Source of the DNA: Flavobacteriaceae bacterium PS02293
GTDB lineage: Bacteria; Bacteroidota; Bacteroidia; Flavobacteriales; Weeksellaceae
Assembly (NCBI GenBank): GCA_029960045.1
Contig: JASCOV010000012.1
Location: 81,196-145,195 of the forward strand
Direction: 5' to 3'
Length of the DNA: 64,000 nucleotides
Part shown: one piece after another, positions 9,746-18,198 of the stretch
Position numbering within the stretch: position 1 is the first letter of the stretch
How the letters are laid out: every line of letters begins with the position of its first letter
Translations under genes and position numbers: made by a program
Notes under the pieces: model-generated
What the model was told of the DNA's origin: nothing
Seen by the model: only the letters and a program-made list of their open reading frames with translations
The model's database searches: none

Positions 9746-9806
9746 TCAAACAAGAGATTAGTAAAAATAGATAAACCGCTTATTTTTTATTATAAAATTA
9801 AACACG

Positions 9807-12224
9807 ATGAAATTTTTAAAAACATATATTTTATTCTTGATATTTCTGTTTACAGGATCTGTCTCGATCTCTGCTCAGTGTACTGTGAATGCTGGTGGAA
9901 GCACTGCTATATGCGGAACCACCTATACATTAGATGGTAGCACAAGTGGTAACTCCATAGGGAATCCTACGTGGACTTTGGTGTCCAAACCTGCTGGTGC
10001 ACCCGATCCGGTCATTAGCAATATCAATGCTTATAAACCTAATGTTACTGGGTTGACCTATCCTGGTAACTATGTGTTCCAGATTGCGCAGAACTGTAAC
10101 TCAAGCAGCACGACTTCACAAGTGACCATTACAGCGCCTGGAGATGCTTCTACTTTTACGGCTGGTCCAGACCGGACAACCACTTTTGCAACTGTAGGTA
10201 CTGTTAATTTAGCAGGTATAGTGCCAGCTGGTTACACAGCACAATGGAGTGCATATAATATCTATAGATATGAAAGATCTGGTGGTATTTTGGTAAATAA
10301 CAATGTAACGTTTGGATCGCCCACTTCTGCATCTACAACATTTACACTTACAAAAAAAGCGGATCACAGCGAGGATCCGGCTTATGTGGTAACACTAAGA
10401 ATAACTTCAATTAACAATCCTAATTGTTGGTATGAGGATACTGCGATTGTGCGTTTTATTCCTAATCCACATATTATATTACCATTAAGTACTAATGTAT
10501 GTGTAGCTTCAGGGGCAAATACGTTCATTAATCTTGATAGTACTTCTTCTCCTATTTTCCATACTACGACTGCGGGATCTGCTGGTAATCCGACTTATGG
10601 AACCACTGTAACAATGACGGTAAATGCTCAGCCTTCCGGAGGAAGTCTTGCTTATTGGAGGTTTTATGATTCAAATTTATATTTTACAGGTGCCAACGTT
10701 CCTGGAACTTATAAATTTACACTTACAATTACTAATTCATCGGGGACTTATACGACACCTGAAATCACTTATATTAATGCAGGGCTTCCACCAAGTGCCG
10801 CTTCTTTTTTAGTTGCATCCGATCCAGAACAAATGACTGTTTATTATGCTACAAATACTGGTGGCGAAGTACAATGTGGCATGGCTGGGAGTACAACGCC
10901 TATCACTTTCAGATTTACAATTAATCCTTCGGATCCTGCAACTCTCACTCATACAGTGGGAATAGAAGGGATCATTCCTCCTGGAGGAGCGCCAAGCATT
11001 GTAACAGCTGGTGCTGGAACGATGACAAGAAGTGTCACAGTAACGCCTCCATCTGGAGGATGGCGTGTGGGGACTTATGTATTTTCAGTAGAAGTATCTA
11101 ATGCAAGTTGTTCTGGACCTTATCAGCTTTACTATATTCATATTTCAGATGGGGCACGTCCCAACGTAAGTGTTCCTAATGTAACAGTATGTTATCCTGG
11201 GAGTGGTATTGTAACAGCTACTGTTCCATTACCTTCTGTCTATCAAGGTGTCGTGAATACCAGTTATTTCCAAGATTTTAACGCACAATATGATTTTACA
11301 TTAGTATCTAAGCCTGCAGGATCTGGAACACCTACCTATCAAGCAAGAAACTTGAGGTTAACGACTCTGTCATCTACAATTATTGGAAACCTTACCATGC
11401 CAGGAGAGTATGTATTTAAAATCAAATCTAATCCTTATGTAGCTAGCGTAGGTGCATTTTTAGATAAAGAATATGCGTGCTCCGGGACATCCAGAGAAGG
11501 AACTTTCTCCATATTTGTATCCCCGCAAATTAATGCTAACGCAGGAAGTGACCAGACTGTAATATGTAACACAGCAGTTACATTGGCAGGTAACAATCCT
11601 ACTCCGGGAACAGGTGCCTGGACAGTGGTATCTGCACCTTCAGGAGCTACACCAGTATTCGCCAATGCTTCTTTATATAATACAGCCGTTACAGGATTGA
11701 CACTTCCTGGAACATACACATTAAGATGGACAATCAACACAGGATCTTGTACAGGTTTTGATGATGTAGATGTTATCATTCAGGCTTGTCCTACGATTTC
11801 GGGTACTGTTTTCAATGATGTTAATGGTAATACACTGATTGATGGTAGCGAAGCAGGAGTTTCTGCAGGAACAAGCTATGTTTATCTGGTAAACAGCAGT
11901 GGAGTCATTGTCAATAGTACTTCCGTAGCTTCTAATGGAGTTTATACTATCAATGTTGGGACTAACCAAAACTATACATTGCATCTTTCATCCTATGTTT
12001 ATTCGATAGGAACTAGTATCTCGACGACACCTATCAACCATACGATACCGGGATGGACAACAACAGGGGAGAATAAGAATAACAACACAGGCTCCGGAGA
12101 CGGAACACCTGATGGGATCATCTCTGCAACGGTGGCTACTTCCAGCTTTACCAACTATAACTTTGGAGTGAGAGCTTGTCCAGCAGGTACAGAACCGCCA
12201 GTTCTTAATTCAAAGTCAACCTAA
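9807..12224 (+). CDS. Secreted PKD/Ig-like repeat protein with SdrD B-like domain
   Basis: An 805-residue secreted protein. The signal peptide ends near SISAQ (about 24). Several beta-sandwich modules follow; two are clearly alike (about 30-105 and 595-670), each running from NAG or GSD through a VS(K/A)P(A/S)G motif to TGLTxPGxY and a Cys-bearing end. Near 672-770 lies an SdrD B-like domain (TISGTVFNDVNGNTLIDGSE). The protein stops 16 residues into what looks like a further repeat (CPAGTEPPVLN). The role is probably adhesion or surface display. It shares strand and short spacing with both neighbours. Confidence 0.75.
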   Translation: MKFLKTYILFLIFLFTGSVSISAQCTVNAGGSTAICGTTYTLDGSTSGNSIGNPTWTLVSKPAGAPDPVISNINAYKPNVTGLTYPGNYVFQIAQNCNSSSTTSQVTITAPGDASTFTAGPDRTTTFATVGTVNLAGIVPAGYTAQWSAYNIYRYERSGGILVNNNVTFGSPTSASTTFTLTKKADHSEDPAYVVTLRITSINNPNCWYEDTAIVRFIPNPHIILPLSTNVCVASGANTFINLDSTSSPIFHTTTAGSAGNPTYGTTVTMTVNAQPSGGSLAYWRFYDSNLYFTGANVPGTYKFTLTITNSSGTYTTPEITYINAGLPPSAASFLVASDPEQMTVYYATNTGGEVQCGMAGSTTPITFRFTINPSDPATLTHTVGIEGIIPPGGAPSIVTAGAGTMTRSVTVTPPSGGWRVGTYVFSVEVSNASCSGPYQLYYIHISDGARPNVSVPNVTVCYPGSGIVTATVPLPSVYQGVVNTSYFQDFNAQYDFTLVSKPAGSGTPTYQARNLRLTTLSSTIIGNLTMPGEYVFKIKSNPYVASVGAFLDKEYACSGTSREGTFSIFVSPQINANAGSDQTVICNTAVTLAGNNPTPGTGAWTVVSAPSGATPVFANASLYNTAVTGLTLPGTYTLRWTINTGSCTGFDDVDVIIQACPTISGTVFNDVNGNTLIDGSEAGVSAGTSYVYLVNSSGVIVNSTSVASNGVYTINVGTNQNYTLHLSSYVYSIGTSISTTPINHTIPGWTTTGENKNNNTGSGDGTPDGIISATVATSSFTNYNFGVRACPAGTEPPVLNSKST

Positions 12225-12241
12225 TAGCTTAAAAAACACAT

Positions 12242-12270
12242 GAATTCGAGCGACACCCAGCTCTGAATTC
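12242..12270. repeat. Imperfect hairpin between surface-protein genes
   Basis: GAATTCGAGC pairs with GCTCTGAATTC (one bulged T) across a loop of 8. There is no T-tract, so it may be a processing or attenuation structure rather than a terminator. Confidence 0.35.
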
Positions 12271-12313
12271 GGGCAAGGTCAAAGGATATTAATCATAAAC
12301 AAATTTTTATAAC

Positions 12314-13540
12314 ATGTATCGTCTGTTTTCATTTAGCATCAAGAGAATTATTACGGCGATGGCTGTAGTAATAGCTATGTTGAGCTATGCTCAAAATAAA
12401 ATTGATAACTCAGGTTTTGAGGCTAACACTTCTCTTCCTGATAATTATGGCCAATTAAGCAGGGCTACAGGATGGGTTAATGCTTTCGGTATTCTAGCGG
12501 GTTCCCCGGATTATTTTAACACCCAAGGCAGTTTTAATCTTTCTGACAAGATATTACCAAGATCCGGAACGGGATATGGGGGGACATTTTTAGAAATGAA
12601 GGGGACTTCTATTAATGCTACAGATTATAAAGAATATATGACCAGACAGCTCACCAGCACCTTAACTGCTGGCGCAACCTATACCTTGTCATTCTATGTT
12701 GCGCATTTGTATGGCAGCCAACCAACTAATTTTAACCAACCAGCAGGAATCACTTTTTTTGATTTGCCAACTGCTGAACAGGGTTTTTTAGGTGCTGTCT
12801 TTTCTACTGCTCAACCGGTAGCGGCCAATACGGTGGGCAATACTTCTCCCCGTTATACATCCATTAGAGATGATTTTGGTGTCGGCAGAGTATTGATTCC
12901 TAGTAGCAATATAGATGTATATGGTGCAACGTCCAGATATAATTGGGTAAAAGTAACGCTCCAGTACACTGCAGTAGGTACCGAGCAATATGTTACTTTT
13001 GGACAGCTAAGACCTGGTGCAACGAGCTTAGCTGCTAGTCAGGCTACTTACTATATCTATGATGATTTTTCTTTAACAGTGCCAAGTGTACTTACCAAGA
13101 GTGTATCTCCTTCTAGTATTATGCAGGGTGGTACTGCCACTTATACATTTACATTGACGAATACTTCTACAGGTAACACAGCACAAACGGGCTTAAGTTT
13201 TACAGACACTCTTCCTAGCGGTCTTCGTATTTCTGCAACGCCTAATGTGGTAGTATCGGGACTTACAGGAGGAACGGTTACAGCAGCTGGAGGTGGATCA
13301 TCTATTATTGCTTCCGGCTACAGCCAGGCGGCTGGTTCTACAGGAACTATCACAGTCAATGTTACAAGTGCTCCGGGACAAGTCAATGCCAGTTGTGGGA
13401 GCAATCCAGCGGCATTTACCAATACCGCAACCAATATATCAAACGCAAGTGCCAATATTACCAATAATGTAGGGAATGTATGTCTTGTAATCATTCCTTG
13501 TGCAGCAGGTAGCACAGGCGCTGGTCCAGTAGTTAACTAA
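12314..13540 (+). CDS. Secreted protein with jelly-roll-like and DUF11-like domains
   Basis: A 408-residue secreted protein. The signal peptide ends near SYAQ (about 27). The N-terminal half (about 30-255) begins NKIDNSGFEANTSLPDNYG and resembles carbohydrate-binding jelly-roll modules found at the front of many Flavobacteriia surface proteins. The second half (about 260-390) is a DUF11-like domain (LTKSVSPSSIMQGGTATYTF, then TGLSFTDTLPSGL). It ends in CAAGSTGAGPVVN, again the opening of a Cys repeat module with nothing after it. It lies 22 bases upstream of the next gene and is likely in the same transcript. Confidence 0.7.
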   Translation: MYRLFSFSIKRIITAMAVVIAMLSYAQNKIDNSGFEANTSLPDNYGQLSRATGWVNAFGILAGSPDYFNTQGSFNLSDKILPRSGTGYGGTFLEMKGTSINATDYKEYMTRQLTSTLTAGATYTLSFYVAHLYGSQPTNFNQPAGITFFDLPTAEQGFLGAVFSTAQPVAANTVGNTSPRYTSIRDDFGVGRVLIPSSNIDVYGATSRYNWVKVTLQYTAVGTEQYVTFGQLRPGATSLAASQATYYIYDDFSLTVPSVLTKSVSPSSIMQGGTATYTFTLTNTSTGNTAQTGLSFTDTLPSGLRISATPNVVVSGLTGGTVTAAGGGSSIIASGYSQAAGSTGTITVNVTSAPGQVNASCGSNPAAFTNTATNISNASANITNNVGNVCLVIIPCAAGSTGAGPVVN

Positions 13541-13562
13541 AACAAAATTAAAAACACATAAA

Positions 13563-14078
13563 ATGAAAAATAGTTTATTAGTATTAATATGTTTAACTGC
13601 AATAACTGCAAAGTCGCAAGTTGCAATAGGCAAAACTTCTGTTACCAACTCTTCTGTATCCTTAGAGTTTAATGACAGTGAGAAAAAAGGAATCATCTTA
13701 CCTTACATAGAAGATAAATCTGGTATTACAGAAAATGGTTCTGTCATATTTGATAATACCGACCATAAAGTAAAATACTTAAAAGATAATAACTGGTTTG
13801 ATCTTTCAATAGATACTACAGGAAAATCTGATATTAATATCCAGCAATCCAAAACCGAACAGACTACCGCAAAAACAGGTATAGGAACCAACAGCGGAAC
13901 AGATTCTACAAATGGCATATTGGTTTTGACCGATACTAATAAGGCAATGATCCTTCCAAAGGTAGCAAGTCCACATCTTAATATCATCAATCCAGCATCC
14001 GGAATGATGGTTTATGATACTACAAAAAAACAATTAGCGGTATATAATGGAACAGTTTGGTCTTTTTGGAAACCATAA
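13563..14078 (+). CDS. Small secreted protein with two tail-fibre-like modules
   Basis: A 171-residue secreted protein. The signal peptide ends near AKSQ (about 19). Two similar modules follow. In each, a GxxLP or ILP segment is followed about 20 residues later by a G-(S/M)-(V/M)-(I/V)-(F/Y)-D motif and then a Tyr/Trp ending (KVKYLKDNNWFDLS and LAVYNGTVWSFWKP). The second contains GMMVYDTTKKQ, nearly the same as GMMLYDTTNKC at the end of the 7451-9745 protein. Such modules occur in phage-tail-like and surface proteins of Bacteroidota; their function is not known to me. It is the last gene of the row. Confidence 0.65.
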   Translation: MKNSLLVLICLTAITAKSQVAIGKTSVTNSSVSLEFNDSEKKGIILPYIEDKSGITENGSVIFDNTDHKVKYLKDNNWFDLSIDTTGKSDINIQQSKTEQTTAKTGIGTNSGTDSTNGILVLTDTNKAMILPKVASPHLNIINPASGMMVYDTTKKQLAVYNGTVWSFWKP

Positions 14079-14256
14079 AATAAGAATAATGAAAAGATTC
14101 CAAAACTATTGCTGGCTGTGTACAATATAAAATATTTACTGTTTTTTTTAGAAAAAAAAGATGTGTCGGTTTTGATAAAAAATGGTTTAGCAGATACAGC
14201 AATAAGTTTTTTATCTAACTGACAATTATAATTATTTGAGTTTTTAAGGTGGATCA

Positions 14257-14317
14257 CCCCTCGGCAAGTGTCTCTTCATTTTGTGTTTAATAGTGAGAGA
14301 AATAACAATTGTCGGGG
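14257..14317. other. Long imperfect hairpin in a 370-base gap
   Basis: CCCC at 14257-14260 pairs with GGGG at 14314-14317, and TCTCTTCA at 14271-14278 pairs with TGAGAGA at 14294-14300. Partial pairing lies between. It sits between the surface-protein row and the first HTH gene, and could be a 5' leader structure or a weak terminator. Nothing else was recognised in 14079-14450. Confidence 0.3.
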
Positions 14318-14450
14318 ATTTATTCAATTAAAAAGGATAATGAAACAACTTGCTAAGGATATAAAATTAATCACAATAAATAATTTCAGGCAAAATGAAT
14401 GAATAATAGCCAAACATCTGAAATGAAATGATAGATAAAAGAATATTATA

Positions 14451-14879
14451 ATGGATCTAGATCTTAAATACATACATATTGGTTATTTGATTTATCAATG
14501 TGTGGTAGAAAATAATATACAGACATCCAGGATTTGCAATTTTTTGAAATGCTCGGAAGAAGATATTGCCACGATGTACAAGTCCAAAAGCCTTGATACC
14601 GAACTGCTTTTAAACTGGTCTAAGCTATTGAAATATGATTTTTTCAGAATCTACTCCCAGCATTTTATATTATATGTGTCGCCTTCTGTCGAAAAAGAGG
14701 TCAAGGAGGTAGGATCGTCTTTCCTTCCCCAGTTTCGGAAAAGTATATATTCTCAGGAAATTATTGATTTTATATTGCAAAAAATAAAGACAGGAGAAAA
14801 AACAAAATTACAGGTAATAAAAGAATATAACATACCAAAAACAACACTACACGAATGGATAAAAAAGCACAAAATTTAA
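14451..14879 (+). CDS. Double helix-turn-helix DNA-binding protein (often labelled transposase)
   Basis: A 142-residue protein. The N-terminal half (about 8-75, ICNFLKCSEEDIATMYKSKS) looks like an XRE/Cro-type helical domain. The C-terminal half (about 95-142, SQEIIDFILQKI...KTTLHEWIKK) is a homeodomain-like HTH of the type found in transposase and regulator N-termini. No catalytic DDE domain is present, so a transposase label would be wrong on its own. A close paralogue lies at 18199-18624. It overlaps the following 117-residue HTH gene by 25 bases in another frame, which suggests translational coupling. Confidence 0.65.
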   Translation: MDLDLKYIHIGYLIYQCVVENNIQTSRICNFLKCSEEDIATMYKSKSLDTELLLNWSKLLKYDFFRIYSQHFILYVSPSVEKEVKEVGSSFLPQFRKSIYSQEIIDFILQKIKTGEKTKLQVIKEYNIPKTTLHEWIKKHKI

Positions 14880-15208
14880 GACCGGATTACAGGCGGATTT
14901 ACTCAGATATTCTGGATAAAAAAGATGCAAATCTAAAAGAAAAATGCAAATCTATATTAAGTAAGGTTGAGTTGAGTGTGTTCGATATTTTAGAACTTAA
15001 TCGCCAGATTTTTGGTGACATAGATAAAGAAAATGAGATGAACAATCAGAAGTTTCGGTCATACAGACAATCAGACATTTTAAAAATACTGGATTATCAA
15101 AAAGTAAATAGATTGAATAATATTCAAGTAGCAAATCATTTTAAAACAAGTAAGAATACCATAGCTAAATGGAAAAAAAATATTTTTATAACCAGCCTGG
15201 CCAAATAG
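14855..15208 (+). CDS. Small HTH protein overlapping the preceding gene
   Basis: A 117-residue basic protein starting at ATG 14855 inside the end of the preceding gene. Its C-terminal part (about 70-112, SDILKILDYQKVNRLNNIQVANHFKTSKNTIAKWKK) is a clear homeodomain-like HTH; the N-terminus is helical and charged. The gene pair reads as one unit of two DNA-binding proteins. The second paralogue at 18199 lacks this partner. The function is not known. It could regulate the SDR block that follows 66 bases later. Confidence 0.6.
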   Translation: MDKKAQNLRPDYRRIYSDILDKKDANLKEKCKSILSKVELSVFDILELNRQIFGDIDKENEMNNQKFRSYRQSDILKILDYQKVNRLNNIQVANHFKTSKNTIAKWKKNIFITSLAK

Positions 15209-15274
15209 AATACAAACAAATCACTACAAGAGTGAGATATCATACAATTTTATAACACATTAATTAAAAACATT

Positions 15275-16033
15275 ATGTCAACACAACAAGATGTTAAAGG
15301 AAAAGTAGTTTTAATTGCCGGAGGAGGTAAAAACCTTGGCGGATTATTAAGCAAAGATTTTGCGGCAAAAGGAGCAAAATTGGCAATCCATTACAACAGC
15401 GAAAGTTCACGTGCAGAAAGTGAAAAAACTTTGGATGAAGTGAAGGCCTTAGGAGCGGAAGCATTTTTATTCCAGGGAGACCTTACCAAAGTAGAGAATA
15501 TTACCAAATTCTTTGACGAGACCATTGCAAAATTTGGAGGAATTGATATCGCTATCAATACTGTGGGAATGGTGCTCAAAAAACCGTTTACAGAAACTAC
15601 AGAAGCAGAGTATGACGTGATGTTTGGTGTCAACTCAAAGTCTGCTTATTTCTTCCTTCAGGAAGCTGGTAAAAAAATTAATGACCACGGAAAGATCTGT
15701 ACGATTGTAACGTCATTATTGGCAGCTTACACAGGATTGTATTCTACTTACGCAGGTGCAAAAGCGCCGGTTGAGCATTTTACAAGAGCAGCTTCTAAAG
15801 AATTTGGAGAAAGAGGAATTTCTGTAACTGCAGTTGCGCCAGGACCTATGGATACGCCGTTTTTCTACGGACAAGAGAATGATGATGCGGTTGCATATCA
15901 CAAATCTGCTGCAGCTTTAGGTGGGCTTACAGATATCAAAGATATTGCACCTTTGGTAGAGTTTCTTGTAACAGAGGGTTGGTGGATCACCGGGCAGACT
16001 ATTTTTGCTAACGGAGGTTATACTACAAGATAA
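15275..16033 (+). CDS. SDR-family NAD(P)-dependent oxidoreductase
   Basis: Classical short-chain dehydrogenase of 252 residues. The Rossmann glycine motif is AGGGKNLGG (about 15-23), the NTVG motif lies near 91-94 (INTVGM), a catalytic serine is in IVTSLLAAY (near 147) and the YxxxK pair is YAGAK (about 158-162). PGPMDT follows, as in the family. It is soluble and cytoplasmic. The substrate is not predictable. A terminator-like hairpin at 16050-16087 follows, so it may be transcribed alone, ahead of the DoxX-like gene. Confidence 0.85.
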   Translation: MSTQQDVKGKVVLIAGGGKNLGGLLSKDFAAKGAKLAIHYNSESSRAESEKTLDEVKALGAEAFLFQGDLTKVENITKFFDETIAKFGGIDIAINTVGMVLKKPFTETTEAEYDVMFGVNSKSAYFFLQEAGKKINDHGKICTIVTSLLAAYTGLYSTYAGAKAPVEHFTRAASKEFGERGISVTAVAPGPMDTPFFYGQENDDAVAYHKSAAALGGLTDIKDIAPLVEFLVTEGWWITGQTIFANGGYTTR

Positions 16034-16049
16034 TTAAATCAAAAAAATG

Positions 16050-16100
16050 ATGGATAATTGGCTTTAAAATTAAAGTCGGTTATCCATTTTCTTCTTTAAA
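16050..16100 (+). terminator. Terminator after the SDR gene
   Basis: Nested hairpin: ATGGATAA (16050-16057) pairs with TTATCCAT (16080-16087), with an inner GGCTTT/AAAGTC arm. TTTCTTCTTT follows. Confidence 0.7.
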
Positions 16101-16110
16101 ATTCACACAA

Positions 16111-16467
16111 ATGATATTAAGAATAATCAATTCTATACTGATTCTCGCCGCAGTATTTATGGGAATTAAGCAAGGCTATGCTATGGTTTCCGGAAAACAG
16201 GAGATGTTGGATATGTTCAGCAAATGGGGATTCAATAAAACTGCTTTGGCTGTGAATGGTGCCGTTACAATAATCGCAGCAATAATGATCCTTTTTCCAA
16301 AGACCTTTGTTTGGGGGAATTTTCTGATGGCAGCAGGGATATTATTGATCATTTGTTTCCACCTTTTGAATAAAGATTTAAAAGGAGTTATGATTGAGTT
16401 GCCTTTTTTGTTAATCAATCTCGTAATTATTTATTTACAATATCCTCTTAAAACAGGAACTTTTTGA
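16111..16467 (+). CDS. DoxX-like small membrane protein
   Basis: A 118-residue integral membrane protein with four hydrophobic helices (about 3-22, 45-65, 68-85, 95-112), matching the size and topology of the DoxX/SURF4-like group. It overlaps the next gene by one base (TGATG), so the two are translationally coupled. The role in this block is unknown; family members are often part of redox or stress-related operons. Confidence 0.65.
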   Translation: MILRIINSILILAAVFMGIKQGYAMVSGKQEMLDMFSKWGFNKTALAVNGAVTIIAAIMILFPKTFVWGNFLMAAGILLIICFHLLNKDLKGVMIELPFLLINLVIIYLQYPLKTGTF

Positions 16468-16883
16468 TGAGAAATTTATTCTCCATTCTCATTACCTGTT
16501 TTTTCGTAGCGGCGTGTGCTCAGAAAACTGACGATAAAAAAATTATTAACCAAAAACAACAAACGATGAATTTAGATAAAGTTACAAACGATAATGTAAG
16601 AAAAGCTATAGAAGCATTAGAATCAGGAGACAAAATTTGGTACTCTTATTTTACTGAAAATCCTGTAATGACAGATGATGGTAACAAAGTAGATTTCAAA
16701 AATTTCTTTGCAAAAGCTTTAGGAAGCGAAAAATTTATTACCATAGATAAAGTAGAAAACGACGGTAAAGATATCTATGGAAACTTCAAAGCTGGCAATT
16801 GGGGAACGTTTAGGGTTTTCTTCAAGTTTCATCAAAATGCTGATGGAAAATTTAACCGTTTAGATATTGGACAAGCTAATTAA
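16467..16883 (+). CDS. SnoaL/NTF2-like lipoprotein
   Basis: Start at ATG 16467, overlapping the upstream stop by one base; an in-frame TTG three bases earlier is less likely. A 138-residue lipoprotein: signal peptide with lipobox VAAC (Cys near 17), then a small alpha+beta domain with NVRKAIEALESGDKIWYSYF at its start, as in NTF2/SnoaL-type proteins, whose fold covers ligand-binding and small enzyme functions. It is likely anchored in the periplasm or outer membrane. It is coupled to the DoxX-like gene and sits 7 bases before the next gene. Confidence 0.65.
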   Translation: MRNLFSILITCFFVAACAQKTDDKKIINQKQQTMNLDKVTNDNVRKAIEALESGDKIWYSYFTENPVMTDDGNKVDFKNFFAKALGSEKFITIDKVENDGKDIYGNFKAGNWGTFRVFFKFHQNADGKFNRLDIGQAN

Positions 16884-16890
16884 TTGTAAT

Positions 16891-17538
16891 ATGATCAAAA
16901 ATATACTATTAGCAGGATTTCTATTTCTTTCTTTTTGTCAATCCAAAGCACAGTCTCAGATTTATGTAGATGCTTTTTCAGGAAATAAGGGGCAAAATGC
17001 TGAATTTTTCTTCTTAAGCACGATAGACGAAAAACAGAAATGGACAGTTTTCTCGAGGACAGAAATGTTTCTTCACGATTATAAGACAGAACATCCTGCA
17101 TTTATCAACTTTAATACTGTTTCTTACAATTTTGCGAAAAATTTAGGTGTTACAGCTGGGACTTATGCTTCATCATCTTATCCGTTCAGCGCAAGAATTG
17201 GATTGCAATACTTTATAGAAAATGAAGAATTATTAGTCTATGCTAATCTTACAAGTGCAGTTACCAAAGATCCGGATGGGCAATTACTAATCATAGGAAA
17301 TTACCTTCCCAAGTTGTCTGACAAATGGAGACTGTTTACAAGCGCAGAGGTGCGTACGGCAATTAATTATAAAGAAGGACATCAGTTCAGTTTACAAACG
17401 CTAAAACTGGGTGCGAAATATAACTCGAGACTTACAATAGGAGTTGCTGGTACACTAGAAGAACATAGGCATCACGATACCGAATTTAATTTTGGACCTT
17501 TTATCAATCTTAATCTTACAAAACCAAATGAAAAATAA
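16891..17538 (+). CDS. Putative outer-membrane beta-barrel protein
   Basis: ATG 16891 is chosen because MIKNILLAGFLFLSFC begins a signal peptide ending SKAQ (about 21); the longer TTG-started frame would overlap the previous gene without need. The 215-residue product has alternating hydrophobic and aromatic strands (FARIGLQYFIENEELLVYAN-like pattern) and an even spacing of turns, suggesting an 8- to 10-strand barrel. The family is not recognised. It overlaps the next gene by 11 bases. Confidence 0.55.
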   Translation: MIKNILLAGFLFLSFCQSKAQSQIYVDAFSGNKGQNAEFFFLSTIDEKQKWTVFSRTEMFLHDYKTEHPAFINFNTVSYNFAKNLGVTAGTYASSSYPFSARIGLQYFIENEELLVYANLTSAVTKDPDGQLLIIGNYLPKLSDKWRLFTSAEVRTAINYKEGHQFSLQTLKLGAKYNSRLTIGVAGTLEEHRHHDTEFNFGPFINLNLTKPNEK

Positions 17539-18145
17539 TTACAACAAAATTGCCGGAAAAGATACCGGCAGATTAATAGCTATAAGTGACGCAGTTTTTG
17601 GTGTTGCTATGACGCTATTGGTTCTTGAGATAAAAGTACCTGAAATAGAAGGTGATGATAAAGAATTGATTGCCGCATTTGTAAAACTAATGCCCAAATT
17701 TTTGGTGTACTTTCTGAGTTTTATGACCGCAGGAATCTTTTGGATGGGACAGTCTGCTCAGTTTGAACATATCAAAAAAAGCGACAGGAACCTTAGCTGG
17801 ATTACATTGATTTTTCTTTTATTCGTTTCTGTTTTGCCTTTTACTACGGCATTTTTGGGAGACTATATCAGTCATAATTTTGCCATAGGAATCTACTGGA
17901 TCAATATTTTGATCTTAGGGATGATCCTTTACATCAGTTGGAACTACGCAGAAAAAAATGGCTTCATAGATGATGAGGTTAAACAAAACATTTCTGGTGC
18001 TATCAAAAGAAGAATCATAGTGTCGCAATCTCTTTACTTAATTGGAGCGTTGTTAGGATTTGTAAATCCTTATTTGGGAATTGGTGTCATCATAGCAATT
18101 CAGTTGAACTACGCTTTTGCTTTCTTTAATAGAAAAAATAAATAA
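17528..18145 (+). CDS. TMEM175-family potassium channel-like protein (DUF1211)
   Basis: Start at ATG 17528, overlapping the previous stop; the frame is longer but the extra 12 residues are unlikely. The 205-residue product has six hydrophobic helices. The first carries the family signature, seen here as RLIAISDAVFGVAMT, corresponding to the RxxxFSDxxxAIxxT motif that lines the pore in bacterial TMEM175 proteins (Phe replaced by Ile). Bacterial members work as tetramers and conduct potassium. The length fits the single-repeat bacterial form. It is the last gene of the SDR-DoxX block. Confidence 0.8.
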   Translation: MKNNYNKIAGKDTGRLIAISDAVFGVAMTLLVLEIKVPEIEGDDKELIAAFVKLMPKFLVYFLSFMTAGIFWMGQSAQFEHIKKSDRNLSWITLIFLLFVSVLPFTTAFLGDYISHNFAIGIYWINILILGMILYISWNYAEKNGFIDDEVKQNISGAIKRRIIVSQSLYLIGALLGFVNPYLGIGVIIAIQLNYAFAFFNRKNK

Positions 18146-18198
18146 TTTAAACAATAATGATTTGATATAATCAATTCTCTTAAATACAAAACACACAA

